Assembly: GCA_964492065.1 (NCBI GenBank)
Contig: CAZBHH010000025.1
Location: 1 to 36,489, forward strand
Direction of reading: 5' to 3'
From: JADKAC01 sp964492065
GTDB taxonomy: Bacteria; Bacteroidota; Bacteroidia; Chitinophagales; BACL12
Length of the DNA: 36,489 bases
The notes under the pieces are model-generated. The model had not been told where the DNA came from, made no database searches, and worked only from the letters and a program-made list of their open reading frames with translations. The translations under genes and the position numbers were made by a program. Of this stretch, positions 14,788 to 23,043 are shown piece after piece; within the stretch, counting starts at the first letter, position 1; the number at the start of each line of letters is the position of its first letter.

Positions 14788-16284
14788 ATGGCTAATGTAA
14801 GAGCGAGCGGCATTTTGCTTCACCCTACATCCCTGCCGGGCAAATACGGTATCGGGACGCTGGGCGCAGAGGCGAGGAGATTCGTGGACTTTTTGGTGAA
14901 GGCAAAACAGACCTACTGGCAAATACTCCCTTTGGGACCTACGGGATATGGCGATTCGCCTTATCAGTGTTTTTCTTCCAAAGCGGGCAATCCGCTGTTA
15001 ATAGATTTGGACCACCTGGTGGAGTTGGGTTTGTTACATGCAGACGACTTACCTGTATCGGGAGCATGGGGCTCCGGCCGCATCCAATTCGGAAAAGTAA
15101 TCGACGGAAAATACCCGCTGCTGAAAAAAGCAGAACAAAACTTTTTGCAGATGCAGAACCATCCTCTAACCGATGAGTTCCGGCAATTCAATCAACTCAA
15201 TACCGCCTGGCTGGACGACTACGCCTTGTTTATGGCATTGAAGGAGCGCTTTAACAATACACCCTGGGGCGAATGGCCGCGGGAATTTAAAATGCGGTAC
15301 CCGGAGGCAATAGCCTCTGCCACCGTAGAACTGGCGGAAAACATCCGGTTTCACAAATTTATCCAGTGCCTGTTTTTTAACCAGTATTTGTCGTTGAAGC
15401 GCTATGCCAATGCAAAGGGAATACGGATTATCGGCGATATTCCCATTTACGTGGCAATGGATAGTTCGGATGCCTGGACCAATACCCATTTATTTCAATT
15501 CGATGCCGATAAAAACCCGGTGGCAGTTGGCGGTGTCCCGCCCGATTACTTCAGCGAAACCGGGCAACTCTGGGGCAATCCCCTGTTTAACTGGGAAGCG
15601 ATGGCCAGGGATGGTTTCAGGTGGTGGGTGGACCGCATCCATACCAGCCTGCTATTGTTCGACAAGGTGCGCATTGATCACTTTCGCGGTTTCGCCGCCT
15701 ACTGGTCGGTGCCGTTTGGCGAGACGACGGCTATTAACGGCAAATGGGTCAACGCTCCGGGGCAGTACGTCTTCGAATCCATTCGACATCACCTCGGCGA
15801 TGTGCCGGTTATTGCGGAAGACCTCGGCGTCATCACGCCCGATGTCCGGGCTCTGCGGGACGGCTTCCACTTCCCGGGAATGAAAATTTTGCAGTTTGCC
15901 TTTGACAGCGCCGAAGCCAATGATTTTTTACCGCATAACTACACCTCCAATTGCGTTGTGTACACCGGCACCCACGACAATGAAACCGTCAGGGGGTGGT
16001 TTGCCAATGCAAAACCGGCAGATAAAAAGTATGCGCTGGCATATATGCGAGGCACGGTAAAGGGCATTCACTGGGATATGATCCGCACCGCCTGGAGCAG
16101 TGTGGCCGATACCGCTGTGGCGCCGTTCCAGGATTTCCTGGGCGCAGGCGACAGCGGCCGGATGAACCTGCCCGGAACTACCAGGGACAACTGGCAGTGG
16201 CGGATGAAACAGAGCGATATGAGCGAAACCCTCGCAACAAAAATCGCAGCAATAACAGCCCTGTACGGCAGAGCTGCGCTGTGA
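14788..16284 (+). CDS. malQ: 4-alpha-glucanotransferase (amylomaltase, GH77)
   Basis: A 498-residue protein, the standard length for the short GH77 type without extra N-terminal domains. It transfers alpha-1,4-glucan segments between maltodextrins and releases glucose, in the cytosol. The N-terminus SGILLHPTSLPGKYGIG is diagnostic. Catalytic residues are Asp297 (KVRIDHFRGF), Glu344 (VIAEDLG) and Asp397 (GTHDNETVRGW). There is no signal peptide. It sits 150 bp after gapN. Upstream at 14758-14766 is TAACTTGCA, one T short of the phylum -7 consensus, which may be its promoter. It would process maltodextrins produced by the neighbouring exported GH13 enzymes. Confidence 0.96.
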   Translation: MANVRASGILLHPTSLPGKYGIGTLGAEARRFVDFLVKAKQTYWQILPLGPTGYGDSPYQCFSSKAGNPLLIDLDHLVELGLLHADDLPVSGAWGSGRIQFGKVIDGKYPLLKKAEQNFLQMQNHPLTDEFRQFNQLNTAWLDDYALFMALKERFNNTPWGEWPREFKMRYPEAIASATVELAENIRFHKFIQCLFFNQYLSLKRYANAKGIRIIGDIPIYVAMDSSDAWTNTHLFQFDADKNPVAVGGVPPDYFSETGQLWGNPLFNWEAMARDGFRWWVDRIHTSLLLFDKVRIDHFRGFAAYWSVPFGETTAINGKWVNAPGQYVFESIRHHLGDVPVIAEDLGVITPDVRALRDGFHFPGMKILQFAFDSAEANDFLPHNYTSNCVVYTGTHDNETVRGWFANAKPADKKYALAYMRGTVKGIHWDMIRTAWSSVADTAVAPFQDFLGAGDSGRMNLPGTTRDNWQWRMKQSDMSETLATKIAAITALYGRAAL

Positions 16285-16368
16285 TTTTGCACAGCGGGAA
16301 ATGGTGGAATGGCGTGGTGTTAATCATTATAAATCAACGCTGTCAATCAGTTTAAACCGCCGCTTTCA

Positions 16369-16376
16369 TAACTTTG
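16369..16376 (+). promoter_or_regulatory. -7 box of the amidohydrolase gene
   Basis: TAACTTTG is an exact TAnnTTTG match ending 3 nt before the GTG at 16380. It contains the in-frame TTG at 16374-16376, so that TTG cannot be the start. The geometry is the same as at guaB and panD and implies a leaderless transcript, here with a GTG start. No clear -33 TTG is seen. Confidence 0.65.
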
Positions 16377-16379
16377 ACC

Positions 16380-17555
16380 GTGCGCAAATTAGCGGCTGAT
16401 ATCATATTCCCGATTACTTCCGCTCCATTACAGCAGGCGGTTCTGTTGGTGGACGACGCCGGCAGGATAGCGGATATTGCATCTCGTGCCGATTTTCCGG
16501 ATGCCACATTAGAAATTTACCGCGGGGCACTGGTTCCGGGATTTGTCAATACACATTGCCACCTGGAATTGTCGCATCTGCGGGATGTGATTCCCCAAAA
16601 AACCGGGCTGCCGTCCTTCCTTGCCGGCATTATGCGGCGGCGCAATGATGGCGAAGAAGCGATCGTGCAGGCAATGGAAATTGCCGAACACCAGATGCTG
16701 GATAAAGGCATTGTGGCGGTGGCCGATATCTGCAACACCGCCGGTTCATTTCGGCAAAAGACAAAGTGCAATTTATTGTATCACTCGTTTATCGAGTTGA
16801 TCGGGTTTGATCCCGCAGGTGCGGAAGCAGTTTTCCGCGGCGGTCAAACGCTGTTGGCCGAGGCACAGCGAGCAGGGCTTCACGCTTCGCTGGCGCCGCA
16901 TGCGCCGTATTCGGTTTCCGCCCGGTTGATTGAAAGTATCAGCGGGCTTTGCCTGGAGAACGGCAGCCCTACGTCCATACACCTGTTGGAGAGCAATGAT
17001 GAAAATGAGTTGTACATGAGAGGTACTGGCGCTTATCGCAATCTGTACCGCGACTTAGGCCTGGATATTTCATTTTTTAAACCCTCGGGAATGACGAGCC
17101 TTGAGACATTGCTTCCGCATTTTAACCCCGGTGTAAAGACCCTCATGGTGCATAATACGATTGCGACCACCGAAGACATCGGGTATGCCGAAGCATTGCA
17201 CCCGCATCTGTTCTGGTGCCTTTGCCCGAATGCAAATTTGTACATCGAAGACCGGCTTCCCGATATTGACCAATTGAAAAACAAGGCGCAGCATATTACC
17301 ATCGGCACCGACAGCCTCGCCTCCAACGGCGCCCTGGATGTTTTGGCCGAGATAAAAGTCCTGCAATTGCATTTCCCCGAATTGCCGACGGCGGAGTTAT
17401 TGCGTTGGGCGACTTATAACGGCGCTGTATTTATGAACCTGGAACATATACTCGGCTCGTTTGAAACGGGTAAAAAACCGGGTGTCTTGCTGCTGAAGAA
17501 TTTCGATCCCGAAACCATGCGGTTGGAACCCTGCGAGGTTCAACGCCTCTTGTGA
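16380..17555 (+). CDS. Amidohydrolase-superfamily deaminase (possible aminofutalosine deaminase)
   Basis: 391 residues from the GTG at 16380 (MRKLAADIIFP). It is a metal-dependent cyclic amidohydrolase of the SsnA/chlorohydrolase/deaminase subgroup. The first metal site is NTHCHLEL, the conserved His is in APHAPYS (about residue 177), HLLESNDE supplies the substrate Glu, VHN the next His and GTDSLASN the final Asp. The usual small N- and C-terminal beta sandwich brackets the barrel. Related Bacteroidota proteins include 6-amino-6-deoxyfutalosine deaminases of the menaquinone futalosine route. I name that only as the most likely role, because no other mqn gene is in the window. It is cytosolic, lies 95 bp after malQ, and is convergent with glmS. 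Confidence 0.8.
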   Translation: MRKLAADIIFPITSAPLQQAVLLVDDAGRIADIASRADFPDATLEIYRGALVPGFVNTHCHLELSHLRDVIPQKTGLPSFLAGIMRRRNDGEEAIVQAMEIAEHQMLDKGIVAVADICNTAGSFRQKTKCNLLYHSFIELIGFDPAGAEAVFRGGQTLLAEAQRAGLHASLAPHAPYSVSARLIESISGLCLENGSPTSIHLLESNDENELYMRGTGAYRNLYRDLGLDISFFKPSGMTSLETLLPHFNPGVKTLMVHNTIATTEDIGYAEALHPHLFWCLCPNANLYIEDRLPDIDQLKNKAQHITIGTDSLASNGALDVLAEIKVLQLHFPELPTAELLRWATYNGAVFMNLEHILGSFETGKKPGVLLLKNFDPETMRLEPCEVQRLL

Positions 17556-17616
17556 GGCTTTGCCGCCCACCGGGTTTTACGCCGCGGGATGCAAAATCGC
17601 AAATGCAATCATTGAC

Positions 17617-19452
17617 TCACTCCACCGTAACGCTCTTGGCGAGATTTCGGGGTTGATCCACATTGCATCCCCGCATAACGGCGATGTGATATGCCAGCAA
17701 TTGCAATGGTATTACCGACAGCAGTGGAGTTAACGCTTCCTCGGTATCCGGGATTTTGATCACGTGGTCGGCGAGTGAATACATTACCTCATCGTGTTCC
17801 GAAATAATGGCTATCACCTGGCCTTTTCTGGCTTTCACTTCCTGGATATTGCTCACAATTTTTTCATAGGCGCTTTTGTTGGTAGCCACTACCACCACCG
17901 GCATATTCTTGTCAATCAGCGCTATGGGTCCGTGTTTCATCTCGGCGGCGGGATAACCTTCGGCGTGAATATAGGATATCTCTTTCAGCTTCAGGGCGCC
18001 CTCCAATGCCACCGGAAAATTGTAGCCGCGGCCGAGGTAGAGGAAATTGCTGACGTCTTTATACTTCTCGGATATCTCGTAAATAAATGCATCGCTCTTT
18101 AATACCTCGGCTACCTTTTCGGGAATTTTAGTCAACTCCACGACAAGCGCCTGGTATCTGGATTCGGCGATAGTGCCTTTTTTGCGGCCAATGGACAAGG
18201 CCATCATCGTAAGCACTGTTACCTGGGCGGTAAATGCCTTGGTGGAGGCAACGCCTATTTCCGGCCCTGCATGGGTATAGCTGCCGGCGTGTGTCGCACG
18301 GGCAATAGAAGATCCGACCACGTTGCAAATACCTAAAACGGTGGCGCCTTTGGATTTTGCCAGGTTGATGGCCGCCAGGGTATCGGCGGTTTCGCCGCTC
18401 TGCGATATGGCGAGCACAATATCCTCTTCGCTGAGCACCGGGTTGCGGTAGCGGAATTCGGAGGCGTATTCCACCTCTACGGGGATACGTGCGAGGTCTT
18501 CGAATAAATATTCGCCCACCAGTCCCGCATGCCAGGAGGTGCCGCAGGCGATAATAATGATGCGCTTGGCCTGTACGATTTTATTTTCGTACTCGATGAT
18601 GCCGCCGAGGATTATCCTGTTGCTTTCGCCCAGGCGCCCACGCATTGAATCTTTAATCGAATGGGGCTGTTCGTTAATCTCCTTCAGCATATAATGCTCG
18701 TAGCCGCCTTTCTCGAGCATGTCGAGCTGCATCTGCAACTCCTGGATGTACGGCGTCTGTTCCTCGTTGTGCAACGTCTTAATTACCAACTCGGCATTGC
18801 GGTTGACAATGGCGATTTCTTCGTCTTTGAGATATACCACGTTGCGGGTGTACTCAATGAGCGGAGTGGCGTCGGAGGCGAGGAAAAATTCGTCTTCGCC
18901 GATACCCACTACCAGGGGTGAGCTCTTGCGGGCGGCAATTAATTTATCGGGTTCCTCCTCACTTGCCACCACGATGGCATAGGCGCCGATAACCTGGTTA
19001 AGTGCGATGCGCACCGCCTCTTCCAATTCCACTTTTTCTTTTTGCTGAATATCTTCTACCAGGTGAATTAATACTTCTGTGTCGGTATCGCTCTCAAATT
19101 TATGGCCCCGCTTCAGCAGCTCGGTCTTCAGCGATGCGTAATTTTCAATAATCCCGTTGTGGATGATGGCCAGTTTCTGGCCGTTGGACATATGCGGATG
19201 TGCGTTGCGGGTATTCGGTTCGCCATGCGTGGCCCAGCGGGTATGGCCGATTCCCATGGTGCCGCTCACGTTTTTTCCCTCGGTGAGCGCCTCCAGGTCG
19301 CTCACCTTCCCGGGACATTTGTAAATGCGCATATCGCCGTTTAACAAGGCGATGCCTGCCGAGTCGTAACCGCGGTATTCCAGGCGATGCAGCCCTTTAA
19401 TAATGAGGGGATAGGCTTCTCTTTTTCCAATATATCCAACTATACCACACAT
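17617..19452 (-). CDS. glmS: Glutamine--fructose-6-phosphate aminotransferase (isomerizing)
   Basis: 611 residues, the normal length. It makes glucosamine-6-phosphate from fructose-6-phosphate and glutamine, the entry to UDP-GlcNAc, peptidoglycan and lipid A. It begins MCGIVGYIGKR, with Cys2 as the N-terminal nucleophile after Met removal. The class-II amidotransferase half has RLEYRGYDSAG, GHTRWATHG and HNGIIENY. Two SIS domains follow (CGTSWHAG, AISQSGETADT and AYHIAVMRGCNVDQPRNLAKSVTVE at the C-terminus). It is the last gene of the glgA-like/DUF4270/glmS operon, 29 bp after the DUF4270 stop. I saw no glmS ribozyme-like element in that short gap. Confidence 0.98.
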   Translation of the reverse strand: MCGIVGYIGKREAYPLIIKGLHRLEYRGYDSAGIALLNGDMRIYKCPGKVSDLEALTEGKNVSGTMGIGHTRWATHGEPNTRNAHPHMSNGQKLAIIHNGIIENYASLKTELLKRGHKFESDTDTEVLIHLVEDIQQKEKVELEEAVRIALNQVIGAYAIVVASEEEPDKLIAARKSSPLVVGIGEDEFFLASDATPLIEYTRNVVYLKDEEIAIVNRNAELVIKTLHNEEQTPYIQELQMQLDMLEKGGYEHYMLKEINEQPHSIKDSMRGRLGESNRIILGGIIEYENKIVQAKRIIIIACGTSWHAGLVGEYLFEDLARIPVEVEYASEFRYRNPVLSEEDIVLAISQSGETADTLAAINLAKSKGATVLGICNVVGSSIARATHAGSYTHAGPEIGVASTKAFTAQVTVLTMMALSIGRKKGTIAESRYQALVVELTKIPEKVAEVLKSDAFIYEISEKYKDVSNFLYLGRGYNFPVALEGALKLKEISYIHAEGYPAAEMKHGPIALIDKNMPVVVVATNKSAYEKIVSNIQEVKARKGQVIAIISEHDEVMYSLADHVIKIPDTEEALTPLLSVIPLQLLAYHIAVMRGCNVDQPRNLAKSVTVE

Positions 19453-19481
19453 AAATTTTTTTTAAGTATGATTGAAAAACG

Positions 19482-20846
19482 TCATTCGGCCACATTCGTG
19501 TATGTAATTGAGAGATATGGTCTTAAGTTCGGATTGCTGTGGCCGCTACCTCCCAAAATTACTGAATTAGGAATTCGGTATCCGGGGTAAACTATCAACA
19601 TAAAACCGTTATTGGGCAAATCGCCCTGAATAACTTTCTGGAAATGGCGTGTCAAATTGAATTTATAGGTCATCACCGGCTGCCCGAGCGAGTCGGTACC
19701 GCTCAACAGGTTGCCGCCGTAATCATAGGTTATCCCCGAGAACAGGATGTCCTGGTCAACGACCGAAACGAAGGTCTCGCTCGCATAATCCCTGTAGATA
19801 AACTGGTTCTTTCTCAGCGAATCGGCGGTGATAAACATCAGTTTTGCCGGCGGTGGAAACAGGGAATCTACCGGGCGTGTTAAAGTAAAGGTGAGTTCGG
19901 CCTTATTGATAGCCACACCTTGCAGGTTTTCGAGATAGGGTATTTGTACAAAAGCCTTTAACCCCGTTAGGCCTTGCACGTACATAACGCTGTCGCCTGT
20001 GGTATAATTGGGGTTTGTCAGCGATTCCAGGGCGCTGCTTCCCGTGTAATTGTGAGTGAAGGTATTCACCTTGGGGCCGTTGAGCGGAAACATCACCGTG
20101 AGAGAATCCGCCAGGTCGTTGTGGTAGTACACTGCCATACCCGATTGGGTGGTAAACAGGTTGAGCAGCATGATATTGTTTTTGAAACCCGATACAGTGT
20201 CGGTTTCAATGTACAGGCCTTTCAAAAAACCGGTAAACAAGGTATCGTTGATGAATTTAGAAGTGTCGGCGGGATTTAAAAATTCCTGGACAAAGGCGTC
20301 ATTCAGCTTGATGCGCAATGCCGGCGCCGCTTTTTTCCCATAGACAATTGTGCTGTCCTTGGGTTTGGGGATAAAATTGCTCTTCTTGCCTATACTCACC
20401 GGCAGGTAATGGAATTTTGCATCGCTGAAATAGGGGATAGTCGTGATAAAACGCTCTGTCATCTTATAGACGCTCACCGTATGCGTCGCCGTAGTATCGC
20501 CGTATAATTCGCCGTAATTCAATATCAGAACGATGGAGTCCACCACCACATTAGGCCCCAGGTATAAGTTGTTGGTGGGCAAATTTACCTGGGTGTAAAT
20601 GGCAGCCGAGGTTTTGCCGAATTCGGCGTTGTTCAGACTGCCCAGAGCGTAGAGCCTGTTGAAGCTGGTAATAGCCGAATCGTCCGGCAATGTGGTTGTG
20701 ATAATGGTAAATGTGTCCTGGCGCTGAGAGTGCAACTGGTCGTAAGGAGGGATTAGATCCTCGCCCAACATGGTGGGGCGTTTACAACTTTGGCCGATGA
20801 GTACAAAAACCGTAAAGGCAACGAAAAGCCAACTTTTATTCTTCAT
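19482..20846 (-). CDS. DUF4270-type exported lipoprotein
   Basis: A 454-residue protein with an N-terminal export signal (KSWLFVAFTVFVLIGQSC) whose Cys21 fits a relaxed Bacteroidota lipobox. It should therefore be a lipoprotein of the outer membrane or periplasm. The start of the mature part, MLGEDLIPPYDQL, and the whole beta-rich composition match the DUF4270 family. Members are widespread in Bacteroidota, often lie between glgA-like and glmS genes as here, and have no established function. The body has repeated segments of the type VDSIVLILNYG and INKAELTFTL, consistent with beta-sandwich domains. The order glgA-like, DUF4270, glmS with gaps of 39 and 29 bp suggests one transcript. A link to envelope polysaccharide is possible, but only from context. 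Confidence 0.85.
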   Translation of the reverse strand: MKNKSWLFVAFTVFVLIGQSCKRPTMLGEDLIPPYDQLHSQRQDTFTIITTTLPDDSAITSFNRLYALGSLNNAEFGKTSAAIYTQVNLPTNNLYLGPNVVVDSIVLILNYGELYGDTTATHTVSVYKMTERFITTIPYFSDAKFHYLPVSIGKKSNFIPKPKDSTIVYGKKAAPALRIKLNDAFVQEFLNPADTSKFINDTLFTGFLKGLYIETDTVSGFKNNIMLLNLFTTQSGMAVYYHNDLADSLTVMFPLNGPKVNTFTHNYTGSSALESLTNPNYTTGDSVMYVQGLTGLKAFVQIPYLENLQGVAINKAELTFTLTRPVDSLFPPPAKLMFITADSLRKNQFIYRDYASETFVSVVDQDILFSGITYDYGGNLLSGTDSLGQPVMTYKFNLTRHFQKVIQGDLPNNGFMLIVYPGYRIPNSVILGGSGHSNPNLRPYLSITYTNVAE

Positions 20847-20885
20847 CTGCCTGTTAATCGCAATTCAATTAATATTATTGCCGTA

Positions 20886-21689
20886 TTACAGATCATTATA
20901 AAATGCGGCGTACTTTTCGAGGTACGCATCGCTGTCATCGTAATTCAGGATCGGCTTTTTCAATCCTTTGAGATGTTTGACAACGCTTTTGTCCAACTCG
21001 TTGCTGGCCATGATAACTGCATCGGCATAGGAGGCGGCGCCTTTATACAAGCTGGCGTTTTTCAGGTCCTTAAATTCGTTGAGATGTTCGCTGGTAACCG
21101 CCTCGGAGATAGGGGCTTTATCAAAAAAAGTCTTCGATAATTTATCTTCAAAAGCATTTTTGTAGATGCTGTACACGATTTTGGCATTTTGCAGTACCGG
21201 CTCGTCTTTGTACACCGTCTTCAGATACATTGGGATGAGGCTGGTGAGCCAACCGTGGCAATGGATGATATCCGGAGCCCACTGGAATTTCTTCACCGTT
21301 TCCAGCGCTGCCTTGCAGAAAAACACCATGCGCTCGGCGTTATCTTCGAAAAAGGTTTCATTCTCGTCGTGAAAGGTGTATTTGCGCTTAAACAGGTCGT
21401 CGTTGTCCAAAAAATACACCTGGATTCTGGAGCCCGGCAGCGAGGCCACTTTTATAATCAGCGGGTAATCGTCGTCCTGGATAATGATATTCATTCCACT
21501 CAGGCGTACCACCTCGTGCAGCCGGTGGCGGCGTTCATTAATTACTCCGTACCGCGGCATGAGGATGCGTATCTCGTTGCCCTGGTTTTGCATATACTGG
21601 GGCAATGCATTTACCAATTCGCTCATTTCAGTGCCGTTCAGGTAAGGTGTAAGTTCTTGTGTAATAATCAATACCCGCTTATTGTCCAT
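20886..21689 (-). CDS. Short glycogen/starch synthase-like protein (GT5 N-terminal domain only)
   Basis: A 267-residue protein matching the N-terminal Rossmann domain of GlgA: LIITQELTPYLNGTEMSELV at the start, MPRYGVINERRHRLHEV, and APDIIHCHGWLTSLIPMYLK. Full GlgA is about 470-480 residues with a second Rossmann domain that binds ADP-glucose. That half is absent, and the usual KTGG nucleotide-sugar motif reads GTEMSEL. The short form is standard in Bacteroidota and is routinely named glycogen synthase, so this is not a local truncation. Whether it is catalytic alone is doubtful. It may be a scaffold or regulatory paralogue. It is first in the operon with DUF4270 and glmS, with a TAACTTTG box 63 nt upstream, and is divergent from panC. 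Confidence 0.85.
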   Translation of the reverse strand: MDNKRVLIITQELTPYLNGTEMSELVNALPQYMQNQGNEIRILMPRYGVINERRHRLHEVVRLSGMNIIIQDDDYPLIIKVASLPGSRIQVYFLDNDDLFKRKYTFHDENETFFEDNAERMVFFCKAALETVKKFQWAPDIIHCHGWLTSLIPMYLKTVYKDEPVLQNAKIVYSIYKNAFEDKLSKTFFDKAPISEAVTSEHLNEFKDLKNASLYKGAASYADAVIMASNELDKSVVKHLKGLKKPILNYDDSDAYLEKYAAFYNDL

Positions 21690-21752
21690 GCTAACTTTAC
21701 TGCTTGTTATGAAAGGAAATTAAATTCTTGTTAGAATTTTAATTTTGAAGCG

Positions 21753-21760
21753 CAAAGTTA
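21753..21760 (-). promoter_or_regulatory. -7 box of the glgA-like/DUF4270/glmS operon
   Basis: Read on the minus strand this is TAACTTTG, an exact match to TAnnTTTG, 63 nt before the ATG at 21689. It gives a leader of about 55-60 nt, in contrast to the leaderless arrangement of other genes in the window. No TTG lies at the ideal -33 spacing. The 130-bp divergent region with panC is A+T-rich. Confidence 0.5.
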
Positions 21761-21819
21761 CAAAATATAAGTAAGAATGTAATTATACAAGTCTTTGCTC
21801 AAATTCATACCAACTGCCT

Positions 21820-22680
21820 ATGCTTTTGTTTTTACACCAGGAGGATCTTCGCAAATACCTGTCATCGGAGAAATCAGCGGGAAAGTCCATCGGGTTTGTC
21901 CCCACAATGGGCGCCCTGCATCCGGCGCACGCCTCCCTGGTCAGGGCTTCGAAACAGACAAATGACATCACGGTGTGCAGCATCTTCGTGAATCCCACTC
22001 AGTTTAACGATGCGGCCGACCTCGAAAAATATCCCCGGACAGCCGAAGCCGACATTGCACTGCTGCTGGATGTGGGCTGCGATGTGCTGTATATGCCGCA
22101 GCCTGCAGATGTCTATGGCGGAGCAGTAGAGGTGCAGTCGCATTTCGATTTTGGCGGTTTGGAGACGGAACTGGAAGGCCGCAGCAGGCCGGGGCATTTC
22201 GCCGGGGTAGCGCAGGTGGTGAAGCTGCTGCTGGAAATTGTGAGCCCCGATAAGCTGTATCTCGGTCAAAAGGACTACCAGCAATGGGCGGTTATCTGCA
22301 AGATGATCTCGCTGTTGCATCTTCCCGTAACGGTGGTGCGCTGCCCGATTGTCCGGGAGGCCAACGGCCTGGCGATGAGTTCGAGAAATTCCCGCCTCAG
22401 CCCACGGGCACGGGAAACTGCCGGCGCCATCTACGCCACCCTGGAATGGGCGCTGTCGCAGATTGGCAAAACCGACTTCCGCACCATTGAGGCGCAGGCC
22501 ATCCAAACTCTGGATGCCCATGCGGATTTCAAGACCGATTACTTCAAAATTTTACACGCTGCAGACCTCAGCCCTGCCGGTTGGTTTAACGGGCGGGATC
22601 CGCTGGTAATCGTTACTGCTGTGGTGGTTGAAGGCGTGCGGCTGCTGGATAATGTAGTTTTTAAAACTACTTCAACGTAA
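21820..22680 (+). CDS. panC: Pantothenate synthetase (pantoate--beta-alanine ligase)
   Basis: A 286-residue cytosolic enzyme joining pantoate and beta-alanine with ATP via pantoyl-adenylate. Motifs are the nucleotidyltransferase HIGH-type FVPTMGALHPAH, SIFVNPTQFND, GHFAGVAQVVKLL (FxGVxTVV-like), YLGQKDYQQW, and the KMSKS-equivalent GLAMSSRNSRL. Length and motif order are normal. Its product feeds CoA synthesis together with PanD, encoded next. The TAA stop at 22678-22680 forms the first three bases of the panD -7 box. The ATG at 21820 is the first Met of the conserved N-terminus. Confidence 0.97.
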   Translation: MLLFLHQEDLRKYLSSEKSAGKSIGFVPTMGALHPAHASLVRASKQTNDITVCSIFVNPTQFNDAADLEKYPRTAEADIALLLDVGCDVLYMPQPADVYGGAVEVQSHFDFGGLETELEGRSRPGHFAGVAQVVKLLLEIVSPDKLYLGQKDYQQWAVICKMISLLHLPVTVVRCPIVREANGLAMSSRNSRLSPRARETAGAIYATLEWALSQIGKTDFRTIEAQAIQTLDAHADFKTDYFKILHAADLSPAGWFNGRDPLVIVTAVVVEGVRLLDNVVFKTTST

Positions 22681-22685
22681 CTTTG
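22678..22685 (+). promoter_or_regulatory. panD -7 box overlapping the panC stop codon
   Basis: TAACTTTG matches TAnnTTTG. Its TAA is the panC stop codon. The box ends 4 nt before the panD ATG at 22690 (CACC between). A transcript from here would start at or beside the ATG. panD can thus be transcribed from panC and separately. No -33 TTG is visible inside the end of panC. Confidence 0.65.
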
Positions 22686-22689
22686 CACC

Positions 22690-23043
22690 ATGCAAATTGA
22701 AATGCTGAAAAGCAAAATACACCGGGTAACGGTGACGGAGTCTAATCTGAATTATATCGGCAGTATCACTATTGATGAAGATTTGATGGATGCCGCCGAA
22801 TTGCTGGAATACGAAAGAGTGCAGGTATTGGATATCGACAATGGCTCGCGGCTGGAGACGTATATTATCAAAGGCGAACGGGGTTCGGGGCAAATCTGCC
22901 TGAATGGCCCGGCGGCGCATTTGGTACAGCCCGGACATATTGTGATTATTTGCGCCTATGCGACCATGACAGTTGCAGAGGCAAAGAAGCATAAGCCCCT
23001 GCTGATTTTCCCCGATACCGTTACCAATACACTGCAGCGGTAG
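22690..23043 (+). CDS. panD: Aspartate 1-decarboxylase (pyruvoyl-dependent)
   Basis: 117 residues, made as a proenzyme that self-cleaves to create the pyruvoyl cofactor. It converts L-aspartate to beta-alanine, the partner substrate for PanC. The cleavage site is Gly24-Ser25 in NYIGSITID, exactly the canonical position, and Ser25 becomes the pyruvoyl group. KSKIHRVTVTES (substrate Lys9 and the conserved His11/Arg12 region) and NGPAAHLVQPGHIVIICAYA (conserved NGAAA-like turn) are also as expected. Its TAG stop at 23041-23043 shares one base with the GTG start of the next gene. Confidence 0.97.
   Translation: MQIEMLKSKIHRVTVTESNLNYIGSITIDEDLMDAAELLEYERVQVLDIDNGSRLETYIIKGERGSGQICLNGPAAHLVQPGHIVIICAYATMTVAEAKKHKPLLIFPDTVTNTLQR

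Noticed and set aside
19453..19481. glmS ribozyme ahead of glmS
   Set aside because: Only 29 bp separate it from the upstream stop, too short for the known ribozyme, and that class is found mainly in Gram-positive bacteria.
20886..21689. Truncated glgA as a local mutation
   Set aside because: The short single-domain form is usual for the phylum, the gene has clean ends and sits in an ordered operon, so it is not a broken copy.
21874..22521. A 215-codon open frame antisense to panC
   Set aside because: Shadow of panC, with low-complexity Arg/Gln/His-rich text and no start context.
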